A stretch of DNA of 64,000 nt, taken from contig JAPFFF010000018.1 of NCBI GenBank assembly GCA_039105265.1, forward strand, positions 992,001 through 1,056,000, in the 5' to 3' direction. The stretch's first letter is position 1. Every line of letters begins with the position of its first letter. This DNA is from Tritrichomonas musculus (taxonomy: Eukaryota; Parabasalia; Tritrichomonadida; Tritrichomonadidae). Both the position numbers and the translations under genes were made by a program. A model generated the notes under the pieces. The model worked only from the letters and a program-made list of their open reading frames with translations. It had not been told where the DNA came from and made no database searches. Below are positions 34,532 to 43,455 of the stretch, piece by piece.

Positions 34532-36358
34532 TTATTGATTCGTCTTAAGACGATAATACTTTGTGCCTTGATAATCAAGGATATCACAAAAGACTGATAC
34601 TATGATTTCGAAATTTTGGATATCCTTTGCTTTATAACCATTTTTAGGACACCATTTTCGATATGCTTCATAAGCAGTACTAGCTTGATATCCTCCTTCG
34701 AATTTTGATTTCCGAGATTGAACAAAGAGAGATATTGGATTTCTTGAATAATCAAGAATTCTTTTTTTAGCTTTTGTCATTGGAAGATTTCGCCTTTCCC
34801 ATCTTGAGATATCATTTCGTAAGAAATAAGATAGTAAATGAGAATAAAATTCTTCAGTGAAGGATGACTTTAAATCTCGAAAATATTCTAAATTATTCAC
34901 TTTTGCAGATGATACTTCGGAAACAACAAATCGACGATCTCCTTCTTGAATCAATACAGGAGCAATATTATTTGAGACAAAGATGAAATTTGCATAAATT
35001 TGGACCGACTGAGTATTTTGATATCTTTTTGTTATTTCTTGAATATTGTCTGTGATAAGAGTTTTGATTTTTTCGAAATCACTTTTCTTGTTTTCAACAA
35101 AAGAATTTGTCTCATTACAGATGATTAATTTTTTGTTCAAAATAGTATCGTTAAAATTCCCCGAAACAGCTTGTATGGATGTATTTTTCCTGGCAAAATC
35201 ACCTAATAATTCACAAATCACATTCGTGAAAGTTGTCTTTCCTGAACCATGAGGACCTATCAAAATTAATGCAGTTTCTGTTTGTTCATTCGGCTTTTGA
35301 AAAACAAAAGATAACCAATTTATGATATAAATAGCCAATTGAGAATCTCCTGAACAAATTATTTGATGAATATGATCAATGAAAGGTTGAATAAGAGGCT
35401 GAGATATTGACGAAACAAGAGGATAATCATATCCTTGAAATATTGAAAAAATGTCTGGGTCAGGAGATAAGAAACAAATCGATTTATACAAAAAATAATT
35501 TGGATTCATCCCTGCCGAATAAATAGAATATCCTGTCAATGATGCAAAAAATTTTATGGATTTGAGTTTTTCAACAAATTCTGATTTTGTAAAATATTGA
35601 ATTTGGGGCTTTCTTGAACCTTCAGTATACATTTTCAAAATATATGGCTTTTTTTGTCGAGATTCAATTTGAGCAGCGACTCTTTTGAGATCTGAAATAA
35701 ATTCCCCAACCCTTATTCCAGTCCCTGTTGATTTGATATAATTTTTCTTTCGAAGATCAGAGAATGAAAAAATATCTTTCCCTTCTATTTTGCACAAAGG
35801 ATTAACTGTATTATTGCAATATTGTTCTAAAATATAATTTTTTTGAGGAACAGATAAATGATTAATAATTTTGAAGAACCAAATATTATTTCGTTGAGAT
35901 TTTCGATTTGATTGAGAGAATGCAGAATCGATAAATTCTGAATTTTGAGCATTAAACCATTCTAATAAAATAGGTTTTAAAACAGAATGTTTATATGGAC
36001 CATTCAAAGAATATTTCAAAATTTTATTGAAATTCTCTGTTGTTGGTAAGAAAAGATTAAATAAATTGATTATATCAGAAGGAGGAATAAGAATCAAATC
36101 TTTTCTTATTTCAAGATCATTTTCAGAAATTTCTGGTACAAAATAATTTGGGAAAATATTTTGTTTAACTTTATTTTGTTCCAAATTTTCTTCTTCCTCA
36201 TCAGCAATAAAAGGATTTGCATTTTCATTATTTTCTTCTTCTTCTTCAAGATATTGTTGAGATGTTGAAGTTGTTTGAGAAAATCTAATTTGTAAAAAAT
36301 TTCTCGGTACTGATTCGATCGTACCATTTTGAGCTTCGATATATATCGGAGAAGACAT
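34532..36358 (-). CDS. second SF3 helicase, without primase region
   Basis: I start at ATG 36358 (M-S-S-P-I-Y-I-E-A-Q). The 13-mer promoter and initiator TCATTTTTATTTA lie between it and the ATG at 36445, so the longer frame is upstream DNA. This gives 608 residues. From ~residue 85 on it parallels the primase-helicase at 28655: IRVGEFISDLKRV versus IRVGEFLSDLKKV, Walker A GPHGSGKTTF (368-377), Walker B KLIICNET (~409-416), FIFVSNNIAPV and EGDRRFVVSE. The primase motifs are absent by design of the shorter protein. It is a duplicate specialised for unwinding, or a partner forming mixed hexamers (inference). Confidence 0.88.
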   Translation of the reverse strand: MSSPIYIEAQNGTIESVPRNFLQIRFSQTTSTSQQYLEEEEENNENANPFIADEEEENLEQNKVKQNIFPNYFVPEISENDLEIRKDLILIPPSDIINLFNLFLPTTENFNKILKYSLNGPYKHSVLKPILLEWFNAQNSEFIDSAFSQSNRKSQRNNIWFFKIINHLSVPQKNYILEQYCNNTVNPLCKIEGKDIFSFSDLRKKNYIKSTGTGIRVGEFISDLKRVAAQIESRQKKPYILKMYTEGSRKPQIQYFTKSEFVEKLKSIKFFASLTGYSIYSAGMNPNYFLYKSICFLSPDPDIFSIFQGYDYPLVSSISQPLIQPFIDHIHQIICSGDSQLAIYIINWLSFVFQKPNEQTETALILIGPHGSGKTTFTNVICELLGDFARKNTSIQAVSGNFNDTILNKKLIICNETNSFVENKKSDFEKIKTLITDNIQEITKRYQNTQSVQIYANFIFVSNNIAPVLIQEGDRRFVVSEVSSAKVNNLEYFRDLKSSFTEEFYSHLLSYFLRNDISRWERRNLPMTKAKKRILDYSRNPISLFVQSRKSKFEGGYQASTAYEAYRKWCPKNGYKAKDIQNFEIIVSVFCDILDYQGTKYYRLKTNQ

Positions 36359-36380
36359 TAAATAAAAATGATATGATATT

Positions 36381-36394
36381 GTATCATCGTCAAG
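36381..36394 (-). promoter_or_regulatory. promoter motif CTTGACGATGATAC (minus)
   Basis: Minus-strand copy of the 13-mer, 23 nt before ATG 36358, followed by TATCATTTTTATTTA. It supports the shorter start of the second helicase. Confidence 0.55.
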
Positions 36395-36453
36395 TACCTT
36401 TTGGTAAAAGGTGAAGTGAAAAAATTTTTGAGAACTTGACTTCATTTTTATAC

Positions 36454-37365
36454 ATGTTGGAAAGCCAACCTTGCAGCCAAAAAATTAGGCAAAATTTTTC
36501 TCAAGATTTTGGGAATCGTTTAAGTCAAGCAAATCTTGATTGGATGGAGGAAGAAGACGAAGAAGAAGAAAATCCAATACCAAATACTCAACAAATGAGA
36601 AAAGAATTAATTTCTGCCGGAATTATTTTACCAAGCTCTCAAGAATTTACAAGTTCTCAAGATGAACAAATCAGATCAAATTTAACAAGTTCTTTTGACG
36701 CAGTTGTATCTCCACAAACTTTATTGAAAGTTCAAGATATTACAGATCAATTATCAACTTTCAAGATACGACCATCTCAAGAAATGCGAGAATTACCACC
36801 TCTCCCAGAAGAATGTTCGACTCAAAGAGATGATGAATATTTTGCTAGTCAAACTCCTTATGACTATAATTATGCTCCTTTAGAGAATCAACATATTACC
36901 CCAATGATTCAAGTTTCGATAAATCCTCAAACAAATTATGATGTTGATCAAGAAGATCTTCCGAAAAAAAGAAATGTTCAAGATTGTCGAAAAACAACAA
37001 AATTAGCTCAAGATGAACATTTGATAAAAAGACGAGAAAAAAGAAAAAATCAAAAAAGATGGATGATCGAAACAGATTTTGTTCCAGAAATTCGGAAGCC
37101 AAGAGAACCTCAGACACAATATCAACGAAAGAAAAAGTTTCGAGAAATGAATCAAAATTTTGGTTCTTTTGTCTCTACAATCTCTCCTGATGATTTAGAA
37201 GTTGGAATGACTATGACAGAAATAAGAAGAAAACTCGAGAATTATTTTGATATAGATATCACAAATAATGGAATTGGCAAATTATCAAATTTTCATGACT
37301 ATTTTGATCGTCGTAAGAAAAGGTTTGGTGAAAAGTTCGTTTATATTTATTACAAAAGAACTTGA
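36454..37365 (+). CDS. 303-aa protein with possible C-terminal winged helix
   Basis: ATG 36454 directly after CTTGACTTCATTTTTATAC, where motif and initiator are fused. Residues ~1-190 are acidic, Ser/Gln-rich and probably disordered. Residues ~190-235 are basic (KRREKRKNQKRW, RKPREPQTQYQRKKKF). The last ~65 residues (PDDLEVGMTMTEIRRKLENY, NNGIGKLSNFHDYFDRRKKR) resemble a winged-helix DNA-binding module like those at the C-termini of viral primase-helicases. It might be a replication or transcription factor of the element (inference). It is divergent from the second helicase. Confidence 0.6.
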   Translation: MLESQPCSQKIRQNFSQDFGNRLSQANLDWMEEEDEEEENPIPNTQQMRKELISAGIILPSSQEFTSSQDEQIRSNLTSSFDAVVSPQTLLKVQDITDQLSTFKIRPSQEMRELPPLPEECSTQRDDEYFASQTPYDYNYAPLENQHITPMIQVSINPQTNYDVDQEDLPKKRNVQDCRKTTKLAQDEHLIKRREKRKNQKRWMIETDFVPEIRKPREPQTQYQRKKKFREMNQNFGSFVSTISPDDLEVGMTMTEIRRKLENYFDIDITNNGIGKLSNFHDYFDRRKKRFGEKFVYIYYKRT

Positions 37366-37396
37366 CGGACAATAAACGTTTTTTTTCATATCATTT

Positions 37397-37827
37397 GTCT
37401 CATTTTTTTTTCAGAGAGTATTCAAATTTTTTTTCTGAAGTCTTTTTCAAATTAGAATTTTGAGATATTTCACAAAAAGTTTGAGGTCAAAAAATGTTTT
37501 TTTTCAAAAAAAAATTGAAATATCTTAGAGCGCCACAAAGTATATATTTGAGCGCCACAAAGTATACTTAGAGCGCCACAAAGATGTCTTAGAGCGCCAC
37601 AAAGACTACCTGAAGCGCCACAAAGATATACCTGAAGGGTCACAAAGTATACTTAGAGCGCCACAAAGAGGAGTCTGCAAGTTTTTATGACCAAATATTG
37701 TCTCAGATCACATGTCTTTTTCGTCTCATTTTTTTTTCAGAGAGTATTCAAATTTTTTTTTCTGAAGTCTTTTTCAAATTAGAATTTTGAGATATTTCAC
37801 AAAAAGTTTGAGGTCAAAAAATGTTTG
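37397..37827. repeat. ~104-bp direct repeat pair
   Basis: 37397-37499 is repeated at 37723-37827 with very few changes (GTCTCATTTTTTTTTCAGAG ... GAGGTCAAAAAATG). The pair encloses the AGCGCCACAAAG array. Non-coding. Confidence 0.8.
37529..37668 (+). repeat. seven iterons AGCGCCACAAAG with 21-22 nt period
   Basis: Copies start at 37529, 37551, 37572, 37593, 37614, 37636 (variant AGGGTCACAAAG) and 37657. The spacing of 21-22 nt equals two DNA helical turns. The 12-mer is GC-rich against an AT-rich background, and I saw no other copy cluster in the window (a lone GAAGCACCACAAA occurs near 37840). This arrangement is typical of protein-binding arrays at origins or regulatory sites (inference). 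Confidence 0.8.
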
Positions 37828-37890
37828 ATTATATCCTTGAAGCACCACAAAAAGAAGAAAGTCAAATTTTTTTTTTTATATCATTTTTAT

Positions 37891-38280
37891 CTTGGTTAAT
37901 GGACCAAATACCGGACCAAATACCGGACCAATCTTGATCTGGAAAACTTTTATAGAGAGGCGATTTTTTGATTTTTCCAAATGATCGAAAAATAATTTGA
38001 TTTTCAGTGACAAAATCTTTTTATAAGATTGGTCCCAAGATTGGTCCCAAAATTGGTCCTCCTAAGATCCTATATATTTTATAGCTAAAACCAAGGGTTT
38101 TTTGAACAGCTTCTTTTTGAACCGCTGAATTTTTTTGAGATATTAGAATTTCAAGATTGGTCCAGGACCAGATTTTTGGTCCATTAACCAGGATAAATCA
38201 ACCCAAAATCGATCATTACTGAAAATTTTCAAGATTGGTCCCAAGATTGGTCCCAAAATTGGTCCTTCAAGATTGGTCCA
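37891..38280. repeat. 390-bp direct repeat, copy 2, with end inverted repeats
   Basis: Near-identical to 31202-31591. In this copy the ends form an inverted pair, CTTGGTTAATGGACCAA at the left and TTGGTCCATTAACCGGG ending at 38289 on the right, so it could be a small inserted unit with its own short terminal repeats. Like copy 1 it lies between convergent gene ends (37365 and 38312). Confidence 0.9.
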
Positions 38281-38311
38281 TTAACCGGGATAAAAAAAAA
38301 TAATAATATCT

Positions 38312-40312
38312 TTATATTGAGGCTTTTTTCTTTTTCCTTAATTTTGCTTCTTTTTTGTCTGAAGAACTTGACATATTCTTTATTTTTTCCTTCATTTCTT
38401 TTTCTAATTTTTCTTTTTGCTTCTTGAGTGTTTCTTTTTCTAATTTTTCTTTTTGTTTTTTCATCTTTTTCATCTTCTTTAAGAATTGTTTTCTTCTTGA
38501 ACCAATATCATCGGAATCACTATCTGATGAATCATCTGATTTTTTACCAAAAAGTTTAGACTTCTTCTTTTTCATTAATTTTTTCATGAGTTCTTTTCGG
38601 CGTTTCTTTTTCGAAGTTGATATATCGTCAGAATCACTATCGGAATCATCAGAATCGTCAACAAGATTAAATTTAACTTTTCCTGTTTCATCATCTTTTT
38701 GAATTAAATTTTCTCCTTGTTTCTTTAACATTTCTTTATCTTGAGGGAGATAATTACTATTATCTATTAAATCATCTATCATTGTTTTTGCTTTCATCAT
38801 TAAATTTTCTTTTGCTTCGGGAGTGTCTTCTATTGTATATTCATATTTTGCCAAATCATCAAAAACTTTATCTCTAATTTTATTATATTCTTTCTTCCAA
38901 TTTGTTTTCGGGATATAGTCATTAATATCTGGGAATTCTACTTCTAAAGTTGGTAGATTTTGAACTTCTTGTAAAGTTTGTTTTCGTAAGTCATCAACAT
39001 ATTTAGATATATTTCCATTCTCTATAGATACGGAAGATGTTCTCATTTTTCCTAATTCAGACATCCAATTTTGAATATTTTTCAAAGCTTTATTTCTATT
39101 TTTTGTAATACTTTTCATAGTTTGTTTATTTCCAAAACTATCAAAATCATCTCCATGATGATATCCAAAATCCCATGAACTTTTCTTCGATCTTGGGAAT
39201 AAATCTTTACCTTTTATTTTTATCGGCCTTCCATTTTTCATAACAATTTCAGATACTTCAGGTTTGCTTGATGTTGTTGGAGGTAGTTTTGGACTTTTAT
39301 CTTCTTCCTCTTCTATTATTTGAACTCTAGCTTTTGGGTATTTTGAAACCATTTCTGTTGTTGTATTTTTTGGTATTGACTCTTCTGATGGTTTATTTTT
39401 TGTCTCTGAATCTGCCGAAGGAGGAGGAGGGATAAAGGAACTTATTTGATATTTTTGTTGAATTTCTTCTTTTTTCTCTTTCAGGAATTTGATTCGATAT
39501 TTTGTATCTACTATTTCTTCTTTTTCATCTTTGATTTCGTCTTCTGTCAGACTCTTATCTTTTTTTATTTCTTCTTTTATTTCGCTTATTTTTTCTTTTT
39601 CTTCGTCTTCCATTTTCTGAATTTCAGCAACAACTTCTTCTGCTTTTTTTTCAGTTTTCTCTTCTTCTAATTCTTTTATTTTATCTCCTATTTCGGTATT
39701 TAAAACTTCTTCTTTAGCTTTCTCTTCTTTCTCTTCTTTATCTTCTTCCATTTCATCATTTATTTCAAAATCTTCATCGGAAGCAAAATTTTCTAATTTC
39801 TTTTTGAATTTCTTCATTTTTTGTTTGACTTTTGCGATTTCAGGGTCATCTTCTTCTTCTTCAACAATTATTTCTTTTGTATTTGATGCATAATCTGCTC
39901 CTTTATCCCATAATTTATCTAAAATATCAAATTCTTTTTGATAATTCGATAAGTCTTCTTCAATAAATTGTCTTGTCTTTTCCATCCCGACTTGAGAATC
40001 AACATCTTGAGGGATAGAGTATCGATTCAAAAAACGACCTTCTGCATAATATTTTTCAAAATTTTGTAGTTCATCTTCTCGTTCAGAAATTAAGTTATCT
40101 AAATTATCTAACCTATCTCGTAATTTTCTTCTGTCATTATCATATTCTTTTTCGAATTTTTCAATTTCTTCTTTTTTGTCTTCTTTTTTGTCTTCCACAA
40201 CTGACGCTTCTTTTTTGTCTTCTTCTTCTTCAGAATCACTTTCTGATGATGATGAGGATGATTCATCTGTTTCGTTTGGATATCTTTTAACAGGGAAGTC
40301 TTTAGGTTTCAT
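38312..40312 (-). CDS. highly charged coiled-coil protein (666 aa)
   Basis: First ATG 40312; the true start is uncertain. N-terminal acidic/serine run (SSSSSSESDSEEEEDKKE, ~18-35). A long coiled coil rich in E and K lies at ~45-285, then SFIPPPPS and a proline/serine linker. A more ordered central part (~355-545, with WDFGYHHGDDFDSFG) is followed by a C-terminal alternation of SDDSDSDSDD and KKKRRKELMKKLMKKKK blocks ending in KKKKASI. Such alternating acidic/basic proteins can organise nucleic acid or act as scaffolds. It lies in the same strand block as the ATPase and the giant protein, so an assembly role is plausible but unproven. Confidence 0.65.
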   Translation of the reverse strand: MKPKDFPVKRYPNETDESSSSSSESDSEEEEDKKEASVVEDKKEDKKEEIEKFEKEYDNDRRKLRDRLDNLDNLISEREDELQNFEKYYAEGRFLNRYSIPQDVDSQVGMEKTRQFIEEDLSNYQKEFDILDKLWDKGADYASNTKEIIVEEEEDDPEIAKVKQKMKKFKKKLENFASDEDFEINDEMEEDKEEKEEKAKEEVLNTEIGDKIKELEEEKTEKKAEEVVAEIQKMEDEEKEKISEIKEEIKKDKSLTEDEIKDEKEEIVDTKYRIKFLKEKKEEIQQKYQISSFIPPPPSADSETKNKPSEESIPKNTTTEMVSKYPKARVQIIEEEEDKSPKLPPTTSSKPEVSEIVMKNGRPIKIKGKDLFPRSKKSSWDFGYHHGDDFDSFGNKQTMKSITKNRNKALKNIQNWMSELGKMRTSSVSIENGNISKYVDDLRKQTLQEVQNLPTLEVEFPDINDYIPKTNWKKEYNKIRDKVFDDLAKYEYTIEDTPEAKENLMMKAKTMIDDLIDNSNYLPQDKEMLKKQGENLIQKDDETGKVKFNLVDDSDDSDSDSDDISTSKKKRRKELMKKLMKKKKSKLFGKKSDDSSDSDSDDIGSRRKQFLKKMKKMKKQKEKLEKETLKKQKEKLEKEMKEKIKNMSSSSDKKEAKLRKKKKASI

Positions 40313-40412
40313 TTGTATTGGAAATTCACAATCTGTATTCTCATAAGTAGCTAAATCAAAATAAATTCGAGCCTTTTTTCCAATAAAATTTTCATTCCCT
40401 TCGACAAAAGGA

Positions 40413-40856
40413 TCAAGACATCACTCTTGGACGAAATGCTGGAGGAACTTTATTGTAATATTCAGAATAGATAGATGAAGATCTTTTCTTTGGAGGAATT
40501 GGGGTATTTTCTTCTTTTTCTTTTTCTCGTTCGCTTGGAGATGGGATAATCATATCTTGGGAATCATCAACATTTGAGAAAGTCAACCATGCTATTTCTT
40601 TTGGTTCAGACTGCCTTGTCAAATAATCTTTTGTTAGATCAGACCAAAGATCGATCTCAGTTTGATTTGGATCAACATCGGATTTTCGAAGAGTTTCTTC
40701 AAAAGTTGTCAGACCATTTTTTGGTATGATATCTACCATCTTTCTTACGATCTCTTTCCTGTAGCCGAAATATTCATTTTCTCCAGCATATTGAATGAAT
40801 AAGACTTTTTCATTATCATTCAACCATTTTTTGAAGGACGTTGTTGTCTTCATCAT
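40413..40856 (-). CDS. hypothetical protein (147 aa)
   Basis: Start at ATG 40856. An upstream ATG at 40892 would add a 12-residue leader identical to one before 41302, but that shared DNA contains the initiator GTTCATTTTTCAAAA and is better read as promoter. The protein has a folded-looking N-terminal half (FKKWLNDNEKVLFIQYAGEN, YFGYRKEIVRKMVDIIPKN) and a charged, proline-containing tail (KEKEENTPIPPKKRSSSIY). Function unknown. Confidence 0.6.
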   Translation of the reverse strand: MMKTTTSFKKWLNDNEKVLFIQYAGENEYFGYRKEIVRKMVDIIPKNGLTTFEETLRKSDVDPNQTEIDLWSDLTKDYLTRQSEPKEIAWLTFSNVDDSQDMIIPSPSEREKEKEENTPIPPKKRSSSIYSEYYNKVPPAFRPRVMS

Positions 40857-40999
40857 TTTTGAAAAATGAACTGACTTATCTGACCACATCACTCATGAGT
40901 TTTTCTGAGGCAGAAATTCTTACTTTTTTCTATTGACTCAAACCCTCCCTTTGACTCAAAAAAAATCTTGACAAGCCACAAAATTTTTATTAAAAAAGT

Positions 41000-41302
41000 T
41001 TATTGTTTATTAAGTAAATTATCTATTGAGTATTTCTCATGAGGATCCAAATTTTGTTCTTCCTCTTCTTCTTCCTCTTCTTCTTCTTGTGGCGGTGGTT
41101 GTTGTTGCTCAATTTTTTTTGCCTCAATTTCTTGTTGAAGCTTCTCTCTTTCTTCCCTCATATTTCTTCGTTTGTTTTTGGCAAATTTGAAAACAAGTTT
41201 TCCTTTCTGATCTAAAGGATAATAAAAGGGACGAGGCAAAGTATCGTACTGAACAAGAATCATGCCCCATTTCTGTTTGGCGACAGGGAATGCTTTCATC
41301 AT
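41000..41302 (-). CDS. hypothetical protein with acidic run (100 aa)
   Basis: Start at ATG 41302, by the same argument as its downstream neighbour: an identical ~45-nt upstream segment with initiator TTCATTTTTCAAAA. The N-terminal half is β/aromatic (WGMILVQYDTLPRPFYYPL, KGKLVFKFAKNKRR). A coiled coil follows, then QQQPPPQ and a ten-residue E run. Ends in TAATAAACAATAAAC. No domain recognised. Confidence 0.6.
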   Translation of the reverse strand: MMKAFPVAKQKWGMILVQYDTLPRPFYYPLDQKGKLVFKFAKNKRRNMREEREKLQQEIEAKKIEQQQPPPQEEEEEEEEEEQNLDPHEKYSIDNLLNKQ

Positions 41303-41440
41303 TTTTGAAAAATGAACTGACTTATCTGACCACATCACTCATGAGTTTTTTCTTTTGACTCAAAAAACTCCTTTTGACAAAAAAACTCCCTTTGACTCAA
41401 AAAAATTCAAAAATTTAAAAAAAAAAGAATTGTTTATTTA

Positions 41441-41719
41441 TTAATGTTTTTTCTTATCACTTTTTATCAACTTCCTTTCCTCAGGAGGAATTGGAGGATT
41501 TCTTTCATCTTCATCATCGTATTCTTTTAATTTTTTCCTCATATATTCAATTTCGTCTTTTGAGAAAGTTGTTGTATGAAAGATTTCTTCCGGAGTTGGA
41601 ATTTCTTCTTCTTCGTCATCATCAGATTCTTGAAGCCATCTTAGATATTCAGCTTGATTGGAAATACTAACTGTTTGATATCTCCAGTCAGAGCTTTTTT
41701 GCTTGTTGTTCTTTGACAT
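41441..41719 (-). CDS. small acidic protein (92 aa)
   Basis: ATG 41719 (M-S-K-N-N-K-Q-K-S-S-D-W) after initiator CAGTTCATT; the longer frame from 41770 crosses the promoter motif (GTGCCGTGTCAAG on the minus strand). Contains YLRWLQESDDDEEEEIPTPE and a C-terminal charged helix (EIEYMRKKLKEYDDEDERN-type). Ends TAATAAATAAACAATTC. It sits just downstream of the ATPase gene. Confidence 0.6.
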   Translation of the reverse strand: MSKNNKQKSSDWRYQTVSISNQAEYLRWLQESDDDEEEEIPTPEEIFHTTTFSKDEIEYMRKKLKEYDDEDERNPPIPPEERKLIKSDKKKH

Positions 41720-41774
41720 AATGAACTGATTTATCAAAAAAATTTGACAAATGAACTTGACACGGCACAAAATA

Positions 41775-42686
41775 TTATTTTTTAATATATGTTATTCCTC
41801 CGTCAGTACATTGAACTATCAAAATAGGATGGTCATCAGGATTTTGATTTTTAATTTTATTGACTTCATTATATTTTTCAAAAAATTCATCCCAATCTAA
41901 GTTCGAAGCAGATTGTCCATAAATATATCGAATTTGTTGTTTGTTGAATCCAGGGAAGAGATATAAAGTTGTAATCTCATTTTTGATATGAGGTTTGATA
42001 CCTTTCCAACCTTGAATCAATAAGAAAAACGATACATTGTTGTGTCGACATCTTCGTAATAACTGACTGAAAAATGATTCTTCGGACGAAAATAATTTTG
42101 AATTACTGATATCGTCAAACAAGAAAATGGTATGTAAAAATTTCTTTTCGAAATTCTCGACATGCAAAACATCAAACAAATCTTCTTTTTGTTCTTCAGA
42201 TACTTCATTTTTTGTTCTCTCTCTTCGAATACGATAATATAAACTTTTAGCTGTTAAAATTTCATCGATACAATCTTCAGCATCATCTTCAGCTACTAAA
42301 ACAATTGGCATTTCTATCATATTTTTTAAAGTTTGCCAGCTCTTATCATTTTCTTCTCCATCCTTAGTTATATAAACTAATAAATGGTGAGTGCCCATAT
42401 AACCTATTTTTATAATCTCTTCGAGGGCTGTGACGGTTTTTCCAAGGCTTTGTTTTCCGACAATAACATTGACAGAATTATATTTTGTAATAATATCTTG
42501 ATGTATTGGAGCTATCATAATATCTTTATTATCGACTTGTTTAGCTTTTAATTTTGCTTGTATTTTTTTCTTAATATCATGATTAAAATCTTTATCTTCG
42601 TCATCTACTCGACGTAATTTCTCTTCAAGAGTTAATTGTTTTGGTTCAGAATCAGAATCAGAGTAATAATCATCATCACTAGACAT
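41775..42686 (-). CDS. FtsK/HerA-superfamily packaging ATPase (A32-like)
   Basis: 303 residues. An acidic N-terminus (DDDYYSDSDSE) is followed by Walker A VIVGKQSLGKTV (G77-T84), a strand LLVYITKDG, Walker B HTIFLFDDIS (D191/D192) and the downstream block LLRRCRHNNVSFFLLIQGWKGI (209-230). That R-x-x-x-H...Q pattern is typical of the A32-like genome-packaging ATPases of Polintons, virophages and giant viruses. Its presence implies that the element can, or once could, package DNA into a particle. It lies upstream in the strand block that includes the giant protein and the arginine-rich peptide. Confidence 0.88.
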   Translation of the reverse strand: MSSDDDYYSDSDSEPKQLTLEEKLRRVDDEDKDFNHDIKKKIQAKLKAKQVDNKDIMIAPIHQDIITKYNSVNVIVGKQSLGKTVTALEEIIKIGYMGTHHLLVYITKDGEENDKSWQTLKNMIEMPIVLVAEDDAEDCIDEILTAKSLYYRIRRERTKNEVSEEQKEDLFDVLHVENFEKKFLHTIFLFDDISNSKLFSSEESFFSQLLRRCRHNNVSFFLLIQGWKGIKPHIKNEITTLYLFPGFNKQQIRYIYGQSASNLDWDEFFEKYNEVNKIKNQNPDDHPILIVQCTDGGITYIKK

Positions 42687-42727
42687 TTTTTTTCTTTGAT
42701 TACAAAAAAATTTTATTTTTATTTTAT

Positions 42728-43378
42728 TTATTCTTCTGTTTTGTCATCTTCTTTTTTGTCTTTTGATTCATCATCATCATCATTTTTAAAGCCTTTTGCT
42801 GCTTCTCTTATTGCATAACATAAAATTTTTGTAATATCTTCTCTAAAATGTTCTTGATCATCTAATTCTCCTTCCTTACTTTCATCGATGATATTGTCAA
42901 CGATAATTTGATATTCTAATTGAATATTCTTTTTGTTTCGTAATTTAGTTTGTTCTTCTTCAGTATTACAACCATATTTCTTATATAATTGTTTCAAAAC
43001 CATTTCTTCCCAGACAATAGGATAGGCTTTATTTAGAAGTCTCATTTTATCGACAGGGATTAAGTCAGAGAAATCTGTTTCTGCTAAGGCTTGTTCTGTA
43101 GATTTTGACAAGACATATTTCTTAAATTTGTTCAAGGCAGATAATTTTCTTCCACTTTTTTCTTTTGATAATTCTTGAACCATTTTTCTTAATTCAGCAA
43201 CTTCTCCATTATCTTGATGTTTAACAATATCTTGAGCTTCTGCTACTACCTGGACAGGGGATGCTGAGACCGTTCTTTTGACTGAGCGACGAGGTCTTGG
43301 CGGTAAATTAGCTTGTTGTGTTGTTGATTCTTCTGTTGTCGTTTTACGTCTTAAGCTTCTTGTTGTCATATTTGACAT
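42728..43378 (-). CDS. hypothetical protein (~216 aa)
   Basis: I take ATG 43378 (M-S-N-M-T-T-R-S-L-R-R-K); the upstream ATG at 43441 would add a lysine/asparagine leader without features. The N-terminal ~50 residues are basic and disordered (LRRKTTTEESTTQQ, PPRPRRSVKRTV). The middle is helical (VAELRKMVQELSKEKSGRKL) with a compact helical part (LIPVDKMRLLNKAYPIVWEEM). The C-terminus is strongly acidic (DDDDESKDKKEDDK). It might be a structural or DNA-associated partner (inference). Family not recognised. Confidence 0.6.
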   Translation of the reverse strand: MSNMTTRSLRRKTTTEESTTQQANLPPRPRRSVKRTVSASPVQVVAEAQDIVKHQDNGEVAELRKMVQELSKEKSGRKLSALNKFKKYVLSKSTEQALAETDFSDLIPVDKMRLLNKAYPIVWEEMVLKQLYKKYGCNTEEEQTKLRNKKNIQLEYQIIVDNIIDESKEGELDDQEHFREDITKILCYAIREAAKGFKNDDDDESKDKKEDDKTEE

Positions 43379-43455
43379 AAAAGAAAAAAGTTCAAAATAA
43401 TTTTTCTTTTTCGAGTTTTGAGCATAATTTCTATTATGCATTATATTTTTGGGTT

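Noticed and set aside
36359-36445. N-terminal extension of the second helicase
   Set aside because: It crosses a 13-mer promoter motif and an initiator; the start at 36358 fits the element's pattern.
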